Position numbers and translations under genes: made by a program
Shown: piece after piece, positions 41,599 to 51,074 of the stretch
Position numbering within the stretch: position 1 is the first letter of the stretch
How the letters are laid out: every line of letters begins with the position of its first letter
The notes under the pieces: generated by a model
Told to the model about the DNA's origin: nothing
The model's database searches: none
Seen by the model: only the letters and a program-made list of their open reading frames with translations
Assembly (NCBI GenBank): GCA_002238485.1
Contig: MPMG01000013.1
Coordinates: 1-64,000, forward strand
Origin: Chloroflexi bacterium bin20
GTDB taxonomy: Bacteria > Chloroflexota > Anaerolineae > Aggregatilineales > Phototrophicaceae
Length of the DNA stretch: 64,000 nucleotides
Direction: 5' to 3'

Positions 41599-43761
41599 TC
41601 ACAACCCCGAAAAATAATAGTACTCGAGGATATCCCGCGTGAGTGGCGCCGCGACAGCCGAGCCTTCTCCGCCATTTTCTACCAGTGTGACGATAGCGAT
41701 TTGCGGCTCTTTGGCTGGCGCATAGGCGATGAACCAGCTGTGCGGCAGCTTGCCATCGCCCGGCACTTGCGCTGTGCCTGTCTTGCCACAAACGCCCAAA
41801 TCGAGCAGCGGCGAATGCAGAAAATACCCCGATGCCGTGCCCGAATAGGCGCTGGTGACATCGCACATGCCGCGCTGGATGATCGCCAGGTTATCTGTGT
41901 CCAGAGCCAGATCGCGCATTACATCGCGCTGGGCAACCGGCTCGCGATCGTCCAGGATGCCTTGCTCGCGCACCAAATGCGGACGCAGCAGATAGCCGCC
42001 GTTTGCCACCGCCGCGTACATCCGCAGCATTTGCAGGGGAGTAACCTGCACCTCGCCTTGCCCGATGGACAAGTTCACCGCGTGTGCATAAGACCAGGGC
42101 ACACCAGTCAGAGTCTGTATTGAATCTGGCGCGGGAATGTAACCGGCTGCTTCGGCAATAGCGCCGATGCCAGTCGGCTGCCCCAAACCCAGCTTGTGCG
42201 CATAACCTGACAACAGCTGCGGGTCTTTCGCATGTAGCCGAAAGCCGACTTCATAAAAGAACGGATTGCAACTGTTGGTGATGCCCGTCTGCACCGACAT
42301 CAGTCCATGCCCCGCGCGCAGCCAGTCATACCGCAGATCGGCGCCGTATGACCAGGTGCCGATGCAGGTATAGCGACTGTCTTGCGTATAAACGCCGCTT
42401 TCCAGCGCCGCGACAGAGCTCATCACTTTCATGACCGAGCCGGTGACATACGTGCCCTGCGTACCACGATTGAGCAGCGGATTGCGTTCATCGGCGATCA
42501 GCTCTTCCAAGGCTGTATACGCTGCCTCGCGCCCCATTGCCGGGAAAGGATTGAGGATATTGCCGTCATAGGCGGGGTAGCTGACCAGCGCCAGTATGTC
42601 GCCATTGTTGACATCCATGATGATGACAGCCGCGCCATTGGTGTCGTCCGCGAGGGCGCCATTGACGAAGGCGTCGCCGAGAGCGCTGCGGATATGTCGC
42701 TGCAAATCGGCATCGATCGTCAGCCACAAGCTCTGCGGGACTTGCGAACGCGCCTCGCTCAGCATGCGCAGACGCCGTCCATCCGCAGCCACCAGCGAAA
42801 GCCGTCCGCCGGGCGCCCCCGCCAACGTGTTGTTCATGCTGGCTTCGATGCCGGCTCTACCGATGATGGTCTCGGCATGCAAGCCGGCTTCCAGCAAGCT
42901 CGGCAACTCTTCGGCATCTGCATAGCCGACATGCCCGATGATATGTGGCATCAGCGCGCCATCCAGATAACGCCGCGTTGGCTGCTGCACGAAGTCGGCG
43001 TCACAGACAGGCTCGATACGGTCGTGCAAGCGAATAAATGTGTCTCGTTCAATCACGCCGGCGTCAACGATCCAGTCGGGCTTGGATTGCAGATTGAACA
43101 ATTCGTCCATTTCGGCAGCGGTCTCGCCTGTGGCTTCTGCCAACGTCTGAAAACAGGCTTCGCGGTCAGGGATGCGGCGGTTGTCGACCAGGATGCGCAC
43201 GACCCGACCATTTTGGTCAGCCAGCGCTGTGCCATAGCGATCGTAGATATTGGCGCGTCCGGGCAGCTGCGCCTCGAATACCAGCCGCGCGCCTTCGCCC
43301 ATCTCGCGGAATATATCGGCGCGCGACCAAGCGATGCGCCACTCGCCAACCTGTGAATCCACCACCAGATGCAGCATTCGCTGGCTGTCTGAAAAACTGC
43401 CCAAAATATCCGTATGAAATGTGACTTCGTACTGCAGAGACAAGAAGCGCCCTTCGCCCGTCAATGTTTGCAGCTTGTAGTCCAAACTGTCAAAGCTCAT
43501 GGCAGCATGCGCCTGCTCATACAGCGCGCGAAACTCCTCCAGCGGAGTCAACTCGCGATTGCGGAAGGTCAGCAGGCGGTGCATGGCATCCAGATCGCCG
43601 ACCTGCCAGGCATCCAGAAAGCGGCGCGCGGTTTCAGCGGCGGCGGCCAGATCGGTTGCGACGGGGACCTGCGTCGCTTGGGGCGCGGGCTGATCGTTCG
43701 CCGTGGCGCAGGCGCACAGGATCGAGGTGCAGCAAAGCAATAGGACGGTCAGCAGGCGCAC
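41599..43761 (-). CDS. Class B penicillin-binding protein with MecA_N-like domain
   Basis: 720 residues with a GTG start. The N-terminus is hydrophobic with Cys residues (SILCACA) and may be a lipoprotein signal. It is followed by an NTF2-like MecA_N domain (about 35-150), a dimerisation domain (starting near GRANIYDRYG) and the transpeptidase domain. The active-site motifs are SVMK, SCN (ITNSCNPF) and KTGT. It cross-links peptidoglycan in the periplasm or outside the membrane, like PBP2/FtsI. A TATAAT -10 box at 43802-43797 (minus) probably drives it. Confidence 0.88.
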   Translation of the reverse strand: MRLLTVLLLCCTSILCACATANDQPAPQATQVPVATDLAAAAETARRFLDAWQVGDLDAMHRLLTFRNRELTPLEEFRALYEQAHAAMSFDSLDYKLQTLTGEGRFLSLQYEVTFHTDILGSFSDSQRMLHLVVDSQVGEWRIAWSRADIFREMGEGARLVFEAQLPGRANIYDRYGTALADQNGRVVRILVDNRRIPDREACFQTLAEATGETAAEMDELFNLQSKPDWIVDAGVIERDTFIRLHDRIEPVCDADFVQQPTRRYLDGALMPHIIGHVGYADAEELPSLLEAGLHAETIIGRAGIEASMNNTLAGAPGGRLSLVAADGRRLRMLSEARSQVPQSLWLTIDADLQRHIRSALGDAFVNGALADDTNGAAVIIMDVNNGDILALVSYPAYDGNILNPFPAMGREAAYTALEELIADERNPLLNRGTQGTYVTGSVMKVMSSVAALESGVYTQDSRYTCIGTWSYGADLRYDWLRAGHGLMSVQTGITNSCNPFFYEVGFRLHAKDPQLLSGYAHKLGLGQPTGIGAIAEAAGYIPAPDSIQTLTGVPWSYAHAVNLSIGQGEVQVTPLQMLRMYAAVANGGYLLRPHLVREQGILDDREPVAQRDVMRDLALDTDNLAIIQRGMCDVTSAYSGTASGYFLHSPLLDLGVCGKTGTAQVPGDGKLPHSWFIAYAPAKEPQIAIVTLVENGGEGSAVAAPLTRDILEYYYFSGL

Positions 43762-43837
43762 GGCAATCCGACTCGGCTCGATGAAACAGCCACATCATTA
43801 TAGGGCAAGCGCAGAATCGAGACGCGGCAGAAAGGGC

Positions 43838-45142
43838 TTATTGCGCGGGTTGGCTGGAGGCGATCACTTCTATGGCAGTCAACTGAAGAAAATCGCCGCT
43901 CCTTCTTTCCATATTGGGCAGCCGAGCGCCAGTCTGCGGGTCATAGAAGCCTGATACCAGCGAGTATGCGCCGGGCGGCAGGTCGGCGGGCAAGCGCAAA
44001 ATGAAATTGCGGCCCAGCAAGATCTCGTCCGGGTCATCCCAGCTGCTGCTGTCGCGGCGGCTGTCAAAGAGCGGGATGCCGTCCACCTGCGCGGCGATTT
44101 CGCCCTGGTCATTCAGCAGGTGGTTGAAGACATGCAAGGCGCTGGCTGGCGCGCTTTCGGCAGCCCAATAGTGGCGAAAAACGATGTCATCTCCCGCTTG
44201 GGCTGTCGTCGCGCTGATGTCGTAGCCCAGCAGGCGAATCGCGCCAAGCTGCCCCGCATGATCATTTTGCATGGGATGCAAGCGCAGGACGACCATGCTG
44301 GGTCCGCTAAAGTTGGAGTCTGGCGGGTAGCTCTTGAGCAGGACAGTCTCGTCGGGGAAGTAGACGCGCGGGTCATCTGTGTCCGCAGGGTAAGGCATAA
44401 TCGCATAGACGGCATTGTTGGCGCGCCACACGTTTAGCGGCTTGGACTCTAGTTCAAAGATTGTCTGAGCCAATGGAAAGTCATGCGCGCCATCGTAGCC
44501 GCCCCAAGCGCGATTGAAGGTCTTGTGATTACCCCATATCAATCCAAGGTACTGACTCCAGCTCCTATCGCTTATGGTTCGGGTTTCGACTCTGTTGGTA
44601 ACGAACTTGCCCGGTTCCAGCGAAATGTCCATATAGCGCATCAAATCGTTGCGGCGATCGTGCAGGGTGTAGTAATGCGCCAAGGCATCGGACTTGCGGT
44701 ATGTCGGAGCGAGATGAATCGCCAGCAGCACGAGGAAGGCGCAGGACAGTACAAGCCTGCGAAGCGGTGGCGGCGCAAAGGGCTTTTTCAGTCCGGCGAA
44801 GGTCTCTTGCAATGCAAAAAGCAAGCCAGTGAGACTCGTGGCGTACATCAGCGCGACTATCGCGCCTACTGCGAAATAATGTCGCCGATCCTCTACATTG
44901 TACATGCTCATGCCGGCTAGCCAAGCGAAGGCCGCCAAAACAATTGCCAACAGAGCCATCCAGTTGACGCTGCGACGATAGCGCAAGAGCAACAATCCGG
45001 TTAAGGCGATTGGTAGCCAGTCGGCCACTCTATGAAAAGTTTGTAACACATTGCGCAGGCTTGTCCACGCAGAACCCACAGATGGAATGGTAACGCTCTG
45101 GAACGACATCGTGAAATATACAATGCGATCCATTTCAAGCAC
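43838..45142 (-). CDS. C-terminal part of a frame-disrupted GT-C glycosyltransferase
   Basis: 434 residues beginning at an internal GTG, which is only where an isolated reading can start. The same frame extends back to the poly-C tract (coding strand), through residues like KLVAWNCIRFGLFLFW that match the paralogue at 46031-47980. It carries the later membrane helices and the C-terminal beta-rich domain (LLGYDISATTAQAGDDIVF). With the 45135-45914 fragment it forms one gene of about 690 codons, put out of frame by one base. It is likely phase-variable, decayed or mis-assembled. Confidence 0.7.
   Translation of the reverse strand: MLEMDRIVYFTMSFQSVTIPSVGSAWTSLRNVLQTFHRVADWLPIALTGLLLLRYRRSVNWMALLAIVLAAFAWLAGMSMYNVEDRRHYFAVGAIVALMYATSLTGLLFALQETFAGLKKPFAPPPLRRLVLSCAFLVLLAIHLAPTYRKSDALAHYYTLHDRRNDLMRYMDISLEPGKFVTNRVETRTISDRSWSQYLGLIWGNHKTFNRAWGGYDGAHDFPLAQTIFELESKPLNVWRANNAVYAIMPYPADTDDPRVYFPDETVLLKSYPPDSNFSGPSMVVLRLHPMQNDHAGQLGAIRLLGYDISATTAQAGDDIVFRHYWAAESAPASALHVFNHLLNDQGEIAAQVDGIPLFDSRRDSSSWDDPDEILLGRNFILRLPADLPPGAYSLVSGFYDPQTGARLPNMERRSGDFLQLTAIEVIASSQPAQ
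43982..44204 (-). repeat. Near-identical patch shared with 46163-46385
   Basis: By my reading this 223-base segment differs from 46163-46385 at two positions only (44111 and 44142). The sequence on both sides diverges quickly. It encodes the central part of the C-terminal beta-rich domain. The sharp edges point to gene conversion between the two neighbouring GT-C genes. Confidence 0.75.
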
Positions 45143-45914
45143 TGGCGATATCAGCAGCAGCCAGAATAGAAACAGACCGAAGCGTATACAGTTCCAGGCG
45201 ACCAGCTTTCGGACCGCTGCGCGCGTTTGAGAGCCAGTTGTGTCGCGCCGGGGGGGGGGGGGTGGGGGGGGGGGGGGGGGTGGTTAAGAGTTGATACAGG
45301 GGCAGGAAGACAATCAAGGGCGCGACAAACAGGGCTTGTGTTTTGAACAGGATCGCCAGCATGATGCTATAGACCGCGGCTGTGCTGAAGCTGCGTCGCC
45401 AGTGAATAGCGCCCACAAGCGCCATCCATATTGCCAGTAGCGTGAAAAAGGTCAAATAGCCATCCGGCAGCAGCCAACGCGCGCGCTCGACAACCCAGGG
45501 GTTCACGGTCCAGATTGCCGCAGCCATGAGACCAGTCAAGGGATGAAGGATCAGCCTGCCGAGCAGGGCGATCAAAACGACAGCCAGCATCCACGCGGAT
45601 ATCGTAATCAACCGAAGGGCTGGCAGCATCGTGCCGTGGTGCGCTTCGACGGGCTTGATATGTTTCTGTAGCAGGTAAGCCAGGGTTTTTGTGCCTGGCG
45701 GGTATTGATCGTGTACGCCGTTCTCATGTCCAAAGTCGATAATGTGCTGCGCAGCTATCACATGCTGCGGTTCGTCACCATGCACGAAGAAAGGAAGGCT
45801 CGCGTTGTAGCCGCGCAGGTAGAGCCAGCCCGCCAGAATCAGCAGCAGCGCCAGCCCCGCCCAGAACCATTTCTCGCGGGGAATGATGGTTACATTGTGA
45901 GACTGATTAATCAT
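45135..45914 (-). CDS. N-terminal part of a frame-disrupted GT-C glycosyltransferase
   Basis: 259 residues from the ATG at 45914, which follows GGAGGCGAAGC. It holds the first helix, the acidic GT-C loop with HGDEPQHVIAAQHIIDFG, and about five membrane helices. It then enters a proline run coded by the poly-C tract and continues out of frame for about 45 residues. The homologous gene at 46031-47980 is uninterrupted at this place. A one-base loss (or a gain of two) in the tract would restore a full-length enzyme. Confidence 0.7.
   Translation of the reverse strand: MINQSHNVTIIPREKWFWAGLALLLILAGWLYLRGYNASLPFFVHGDEPQHVIAAQHIIDFGHENGVHDQYPPGTKTLAYLLQKHIKPVEAHHGTMLPALRLITISAWMLAVVLIALLGRLILHPLTGLMAAAIWTVNPWVVERARWLLPDGYLTFFTLLAIWMALVGAIHWRRSFSTAAVYSIMLAILFKTQALFVAPLIVFLPLYQLLTTPPPPPTPPPPARHNWLSNARSGPKAGRLELYTLRSVSILAAADIASA
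45250..45283 (+). repeat. Poly-G tract (G13-T-G17-T-GG)
   Basis: The + strand has 13 G (45250-45262), one T, 17 G (45264-45280), T and GG. On the coding strand this is poly-C encoding Pro/Thr. It lies exactly at the frame break of the glycosyltransferase gene. Long homopolymers slip during replication and are classic phase-variation switches. They are also prone to sequencing error. Confidence 0.85.
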
Positions 45915-46030
45915 GCTTCGCCTCCATGTAGTCAACTCCGACTCGATTTCCCGCTCATTCCAGCGCAATTGCCATTCAGGATCAGTTGGCGCGCCAGGAC
46001 TGCCCTAAGGCGACTGTTTTCGCGGCGAGG

Positions 46031-47980
46031 TCATTGCGAGGGGCTTACGATTACAGTGATTTCGGCTAGTAGGAGATGGTCTGTGTCATCGGCGGACTTT
46101 TGGCGCGCGCCAGTCTGTGCATCATACAAGCCCGTTACCAGGGTGTAAGTGGCTGGCGGCAAGTCGGCGGGCAAGCGCAAAATGAAATTGCGGCCCAGCA
46201 AGATCTCGTCCGGGTCATCCCAGCTGCTGCTGTCGCGGCGGCTGTCAAAGAGCGGGATGCCGTCCACCTGCGCGGCGATTTCGCCCTGGTCGTTCAGCAG
46301 GTGGTTGAAGACATGCAAGGCGTTGGCTGGCGCGCTTTCGGCAGCCCAATAGTGGCGAAAAACGATGTCATCTCCCGCTTGGGCTATTGTTGAGCTTATG
46401 TCGTAGCCCAGCAACTGCAAAGAGCCCAGCTTTCCACCATGTTCGTTCTGCATGGGATGCAGGCGCAGGACGACCATGTCGGGTCCGCGATACTGACTGC
46501 TGGCGGGGTAGGTCTTTAGCGCTATCGTCTCGCCGGGATACGTTGCGCTGGGGTCTTGCAGCGCCAGGTGATGCGGCAGGATGGCATAGTCCACGCCCAG
46601 CGCGCGCCATTCGTCTATAGGACGTTCGCTGAGCAGCGCATTTTGCGGGTAGGTCGGGAAGTCGCGCAAGCCCATATAGCCGCCCCAGGCGCGATTGAAT
46701 GTCTTGTGATTGTCATAATTGGCGATGTACATGCCTGGCTCGAGCGATGTATCAAAGTAGCGCGTTAGTTCATTACGGCGGTCGGGCAGGCTGAAATCCT
46801 GCGCCAGCGCGTCCGACTCTCGGTATGATGGCAGCAGCGCCAAGCCCAGCAAAACAAAAAGAGCGCCGGGCACAAGCGGGCGCAGACTCTGGCGGTCAAG
46901 ACGCGCCAGGATTTCTTCGCCAGCATAGAGCAGCCCGGTCAGACCCAGTCCGAAGCCGAGGGCAGACAGCGCGCCAACCGCAAAAAACTGGCGCAAATGG
47001 TTGGTCTGAATGGGGAACATGCTCATGCCAGCCAGCCAAGCCAGCGCCGCAGCAATCAGCAAGAACAGCCCGGTCCGATTCAGGCGCCGCCGGTAGCGCA
47101 TCAGCAGTCCCCCAGCCAGCGCGACCCCGAGCCAGACTGGCAGCGGCTGAAATGTGGCCAGCACCTCTGCGAGCGACAACAGCATGTTATGTGGCGAGGG
47201 TAGATTCAGCTGATTCTCGGTTTGTGGCCAGAAAGGGATCTTGTGCGCATCCAGCGTTGGATAGATCAACAGCAGCCAAAACAGGAAGAATCCAAAGCGC
47301 ACACAATTCCAAAAGACTTGTTTCGCGGCTTCGGCTCTAACGCGGGCGGGCGAAGCAAGCGGCAGCAGAACCACCAGGGGCGCAACGAAGAGCGCTTGCG
47401 TCTTGAAGACGATCGCCAGCATGATGCTGTAGACCGCCGCTGTGCTAAAGTTTTGTCGTCCGCGGAGCGAACCAAGCAGCGCCAGCCAAATAGCCAACAG
47501 CGTGAAGACCGTCAGGTAGGCGTCTGGCAAGGCGAAATGCGCGCGCTCAACGACCCAGGGATTCACGATCCAGATTGCCGCCGCCATCAGCCCGGTCAGT
47601 GGATGCGCGACCAAGCGACCAAGCAGCGCGATGATCAGCGCCACCAGCACCCAGGCAGCAATCGTAACCAGGCGCAGCGCGGGCAGCATCATGCCGGGCG
47701 GACTGTCGGGCGGTTTGATGTGCTTGAGCAGCAAGTAATTCAACGTCTTCATGCCCGGTGGCGCGGCGTCATGATATACAGCGCGCGATGTGCCATCGTC
47801 AATCAGATGCTGAGCCGCCAGCAGGTGTTGTGGCTCGTCAACATGCTCGATGAAAGGCAGGCTCACATTGTAGCCGCGCAGGTAGAGCCAGCCTGCCAGC
47901 AATAAAAGCAGCAGCAGCCCAAGCCAAAACCACTTCTCGCGTGGGAATATCGACTTGCTGCTGTCGGCCTCTGCTGACAT
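46031..47980 (-). CDS. GT-C family membrane glycosyltransferase, intact paralogue
   Basis: 649 residues, beginning MSAEADSSKSIFPREKW. The acidic GT-C loop is PFIEHVDEPQHLLAAQHL. About ten membrane helices run to residue 390. The C-terminal soluble part has LLGYDISSTIAQAGDDIVFR, the start of the beta-rich domain. It is the full-length counterpart of the split gene downstream (43838-45914). The enzyme probably glycosylates extracytoplasmic lipids or proteins; specificity is unknown. The methyltransferase gene ends only 4 bases before its start, so they share a transcript. Confidence 0.8.
   Translation of the reverse strand: MSAEADSSKSIFPREKWFWLGLLLLLLLAGWLYLRGYNVSLPFIEHVDEPQHLLAAQHLIDDGTSRAVYHDAAPPGMKTLNYLLLKHIKPPDSPPGMMLPALRLVTIAAWVLVALIIALLGRLVAHPLTGLMAAAIWIVNPWVVERAHFALPDAYLTVFTLLAIWLALLGSLRGRQNFSTAAVYSIMLAIVFKTQALFVAPLVVLLPLASPARVRAEAAKQVFWNCVRFGFFLFWLLLIYPTLDAHKIPFWPQTENQLNLPSPHNMLLSLAEVLATFQPLPVWLGVALAGGLLMRYRRRLNRTGLFLLIAAALAWLAGMSMFPIQTNHLRQFFAVGALSALGFGLGLTGLLYAGEEILARLDRQSLRPLVPGALFVLLGLALLPSYRESDALAQDFSLPDRRNELTRYFDTSLEPGMYIANYDNHKTFNRAWGGYMGLRDFPTYPQNALLSERPIDEWRALGVDYAILPHHLALQDPSATYPGETIALKTYPASSQYRGPDMVVLRLHPMQNEHGGKLGSLQLLGYDISSTIAQAGDDIVFRHYWAAESAPANALHVFNHLLNDQGEIAAQVDGIPLFDSRRDSSSWDDPDEILLGRNFILRLPADLPPATYTLVTGLYDAQTGARQKSADDTDHLLLAEITVIVSPSQ
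46163..46385 (-). repeat. Near-identical patch shared with 43982-44204
   Basis: Second copy of the 223-base segment, offset by 2181 bases from the first. One difference is silent and the other changes Ser to Asn in the encoded APASAL / APANAL segment. Confidence 0.75.
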
Positions 47981-47983
47981 CGC

Positions 47984-48565
47984 CTACCGCTCCATCCGAT
48001 ACCAACTCGACTTCGCGCCGATCTTGGCATCTTCGCCATCCCGCCGCCAGACCAGTTGCAATGGCGGGCAAAAGAGCCGCTCCACAAATTCGGGAGTCCA
48101 GCCCATGGTCGATTCTTCGCGTGGCTGCGCCGCATAGAGCATGAAGACTCCGCCTTTTGCCAGCAGATTGCTCAGCCCACGAGCATACTCCGCAGCCGCA
48201 GCGCCATGTAGTCCATGCCCGCAGCCGATATCCATGATGAGGTTGTAACGTTCGCGCAGCTGAGGCAGCTCAGACAGACGGGTAACATCGTGGCAGAAGC
48301 TTCGCCAGCTTTCGGGCGGGAAATCCGCCAATTTCTGCGCCGCCGTTTCGACCGCCGCCGGCACGAAGTCAATGCCATCGACGCGCCAGCCATTCGCCAG
48401 CAGATCGCGCATGACTGTGCCCGTGCCGCAGCCCAGGTCCAACGCATCGCCCGGCGGCAGCTCGTCCAAAATGCGCATGATCTCCGGCGGGGTGATGCCG
48501 CTGTCCCAGGGCGTATCGCCGCTGTCGTAGCGCGCTGTGAACATCCGCCGGCGGTCGTCGATCAT
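47984..48565 (-). CDS. Class I SAM-dependent methyltransferase
   Basis: 193 residues. Motif I is ALDLGCGTGTVMRDL, with GWRVDGIDFVPAAVE as the acidic ribose-binding strand. The N-terminal FTARYDSGDTPWDSG resembles thiopurine methyltransferase-like and tellurite-resistance (TehB-like) proteins. The substrate is unknown. It lies 45 bases after mutS2, with a stem-loop repeat in between, and 4 bases before the GT-C gene. Confidence 0.75.
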   Translation of the reverse strand: MIDDRRRMFTARYDSGDTPWDSGITPPEIMRILDELPPGDALDLGCGTGTVMRDLLANGWRVDGIDFVPAAVETAAQKLADFPPESWRSFCHDVTRLSELPQLRERYNLIMDIGCGHGLHGAAAAEYARGLSNLLAKGGVFMLYAAQPREESTMGWTPEFVERLFCPPLQLVWRRDGEDAKIGAKSSWYRMER

Positions 48566-48566
48566 G

Positions 48567-48608
48567 TTTTACCCCCCTCGGTCCTCCCCCGACGGGTCAA
48601 GGGGAAGT
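48567..48608 (+). repeat. Dispersed G/C stem-loop repeat, degraded copy 3
   Basis: TTTTACCCCCCTCGGTCCTCCC matches the flank of copies 1 and 2. The stem is imperfect here (TCCCCCGACGGG, then TCAAGGGGA). It fills the gap between mutS2 and the methyltransferase gene, next to the latter's start codon. Confidence 0.5.
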
Positions 48609-48610
48609 GT

Positions 48611-50989
48611 TCATGTGATGGGTACCATGTGAATCACGGTGACGCCCGCGCCGCCTTCTTTGGGCAGACCCTGTGTAACCTTGCTGATCAAGGCATGATG
48701 GCGCAGATGCCCGCGCACCGCCTGCCGCAGCCGGCCCGTGCCCTTGCCGTGAATGATTCGTCCAAAGGGCAGGCCAGCTGTGTAAGCCGCGTTGACATAG
48801 CGGTCGAGGACTTCCAGCGCGTCATCCACTCGCTGCCCGCGGATATCCAGCTCCATGCCCGGCGACTCGGCCGGTTGCAGCTGCAGCTTGTCGCTCTCAT
48901 ATTGCCGCGCATGACCGCGTTCCTGGCTGCGTTTTTCGCTGCGTTTGCGTTTGCGCATGTCGCTGTATTTGGCTCGCACGCGCAGCGACCCGACCTGCAC
49001 CTGCGCCGCTTTGTCATCCAGCTCGACGATGACGCCCTCGGCATTCAACGTGTCCATGAAGACGGTGTCGCCGACGCGCGGCAGCCAGTCGATATCTTCC
49101 AGCGGCTCGACTTCTTCGGCATCGTCCAGGGGCGCGTTCGTCCAGCCAGCCAGTTTGTCGGCGGCGGCTTTCAAGGCATTCAAAGTCTCGGCTGGCAGGC
49201 CGGCGCTGCGCAGTTCGCCACGCATCTTGCGCAACTCGCTGTTGAAATCAGCCAGGTCGTCTTCGGCATGTCTGCGGGCGGCACGAATGACATCGCGTCT
49301 TTCGTCTTCGATTCTGTCGAGGCGGGCTTGCAGTTCGTCGCGCTGCGATTCCAGCCCGGCGCGCAAGCGGTCGATCTCTTCGTATTGCAGGCGCGTCTCG
49401 GCGCGGGTGCGTTGGATCTCGTCCAGCAGATCATCGGCTTTTAATTCGGCGCTGGCCACCATGCCGCGGGCGTCGCTGATGATCTCGGCATCCAAGCCCA
49501 GGCGCTCGGCGATGGCCAAGGCATTCGATCTGCCTGGCAAACCCACCACCAGTCGATAAGTCGGCTGCAGGGTCTCCAGGTCGAATTCCACGCTGGCATT
49601 GCGTACGCCCGGCGTATCGACGGCATAGACCTTCAGCTCGGGGTGATGCGTGGTGACCAATGTAGTCACGCCGCGATTGCGAAAACAATTCAGCAGCGCC
49701 ATGGCCAAAGCCGAGCCTTCGGCGGGGTCGGTGCCTGCGCCGACTTCGTCCAGGATGACCAGCGAGCGCGAATCAGCCCGCGCCAAAATGTCAATGATGT
49801 TGGTCATGTGCGACGAGAATGTCGAAAGCGACTGCTCAATGCTCTGCTCATCGCCGATATCGGCATAGACACCTTGAAAGACGGGCAGCGCCGCTTCGTC
49901 GGCCGGGATGTGCAAGCCGCATTGCGCCAGCAGCGCCATCAAGCCGATGGTCTTCAGCGCGACTGTCTTGCCGCCGGTGTTTGGTCCTGTCACGACCAGC
50001 ACCCAGCTATCGGCATTCATGCGCAGGTCCAGCGGCACGACCTTGCCTTGCAACAGCGGATGCCGCGCGCCCTGCAGCATGATCTTCGCGCCGCTTCCCA
50101 GCGCCGACATCATCGGCTGGACGCAGCTTTTGTCCATGGCGAAGCGCGCCTTGGCAAAGGTCAGATCCAGATAACCCAGCAGTTGCACGGTGCGCACGAT
50201 GCCTTCGCTTTCGGCGGCGATCTCTTCAGTCAGCTCGGCCAGGATGCGGCGGATTTCTTTGTCTTCGGCGACTTGCAGCTCGCGCCAGCGATTGTTGAGC
50301 TCGACGGTTTCCAGCGGTTCGATGAAAATTGTCGCGCCAGAGGCTGAGCTGTCTTGCACGATGCCTTTGATTTTGCCCTTGTGCTCGGCTTTGAGGGGCA
50401 CGACATAACGCCCGTTGCGCATGGTCACGATGGCTTCTTGCAGCTTGTCGAGGTTGGCGCGGCTGGTGACGATGCGATTCAGGCGCGTCTGCAAGCGGTC
50501 GAAGGCCACTTTCAAATCGCGGCGGATGATGGCCAGGCGGGCGCTGGCGGTGTCTTTGATTTCGGCATTGTCATCGACTGTCTTTTCGATGCGGCTCTGC
50601 AGCGCCTGGCATTCTACGATCTCGTTCGCCAGCTCGGCCAGCAAGGGAAAACTGGACCCCATGCGTCCCAGGCTGCGTTTGAGCGTGCTGCCGCGCCGCA
50701 GGGTATAGCGGATATCCAGCAGGATGCCTGGCTCGATGACCACGCCACGCAGGGCGCGCATGACCGGCTCGCGCACATCTCTTGCGCCGCGCACGCTGAT
50801 ATGGTCTCGCTCGCTCAGCAGTTCTACGGCTTCGGCTGTTTCGCGCTGCCAAAGCTGTACTTCTTCAATCTCGGTGGAAGGGTAGAGCTCCAGCGCGAAT
50901 TCTTCGCCTGCGCCGAATGTGGTATAGGCAGCCAACTGCGACAAGATCTTGTGCAATTCCAGGGTGACGATGGTCTTTTCGCTGATCAA
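48611..50989 (-). CDS. mutS2: Endonuclease MutS2
   Basis: 792 residues. The ATPase core has Walker A GPNTGGKTVALKTIG and Walker B LVILDEVGAGTDPAEGSALA. A long coiled-coil region follows (about 515-620). The C-terminal Smr domain has ELDIRGQR and HGKGTGRLR. MutS2 suppresses homologous recombination and, in Bacillus, splits collided ribosomes. It lacks the mismatch-recognition domain of MutS. The length is normal. Confidence 0.95.
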   Translation of the reverse strand: MISEKTIVTLELHKILSQLAAYTTFGAGEEFALELYPSTEIEEVQLWQRETAEAVELLSERDHISVRGARDVREPVMRALRGVVIEPGILLDIRYTLRRGSTLKRSLGRMGSSFPLLAELANEIVECQALQSRIEKTVDDNAEIKDTASARLAIIRRDLKVAFDRLQTRLNRIVTSRANLDKLQEAIVTMRNGRYVVPLKAEHKGKIKGIVQDSSASGATIFIEPLETVELNNRWRELQVAEDKEIRRILAELTEEIAAESEGIVRTVQLLGYLDLTFAKARFAMDKSCVQPMMSALGSGAKIMLQGARHPLLQGKVVPLDLRMNADSWVLVVTGPNTGGKTVALKTIGLMALLAQCGLHIPADEAALPVFQGVYADIGDEQSIEQSLSTFSSHMTNIIDILARADSRSLVILDEVGAGTDPAEGSALAMALLNCFRNRGVTTLVTTHHPELKVYAVDTPGVRNASVEFDLETLQPTYRLVVGLPGRSNALAIAERLGLDAEIISDARGMVASAELKADDLLDEIQRTRAETRLQYEEIDRLRAGLESQRDELQARLDRIEDERRDVIRAARRHAEDDLADFNSELRKMRGELRSAGLPAETLNALKAAADKLAGWTNAPLDDAEEVEPLEDIDWLPRVGDTVFMDTLNAEGVIVELDDKAAQVQVGSLRVRAKYSDMRKRKRSEKRSQERGHARQYESDKLQLQPAESPGMELDIRGQRVDDALEVLDRYVNAAYTAGLPFGRIIHGKGTGRLRQAVRGHLRHHALISKVTQGLPKEGGAGVTVIHMVPIT

Positions 50990-51074
50990 TTGAGGTGCTG
51001 CTCGCTATCATTCATTTGAAGGCGCGCGTAACCAAGAGCGCCGCCATTGTAGGAGATGGTAGGCGCGCTGTCAA

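Noticed and set aside
45135..45290. The proline run as a real Pro-rich linker of a shorter protein
   Set aside because: The tail after the run has no similarity to the paralogue, while the other frame matches it directly after the tract. A frame break is the simpler reading.
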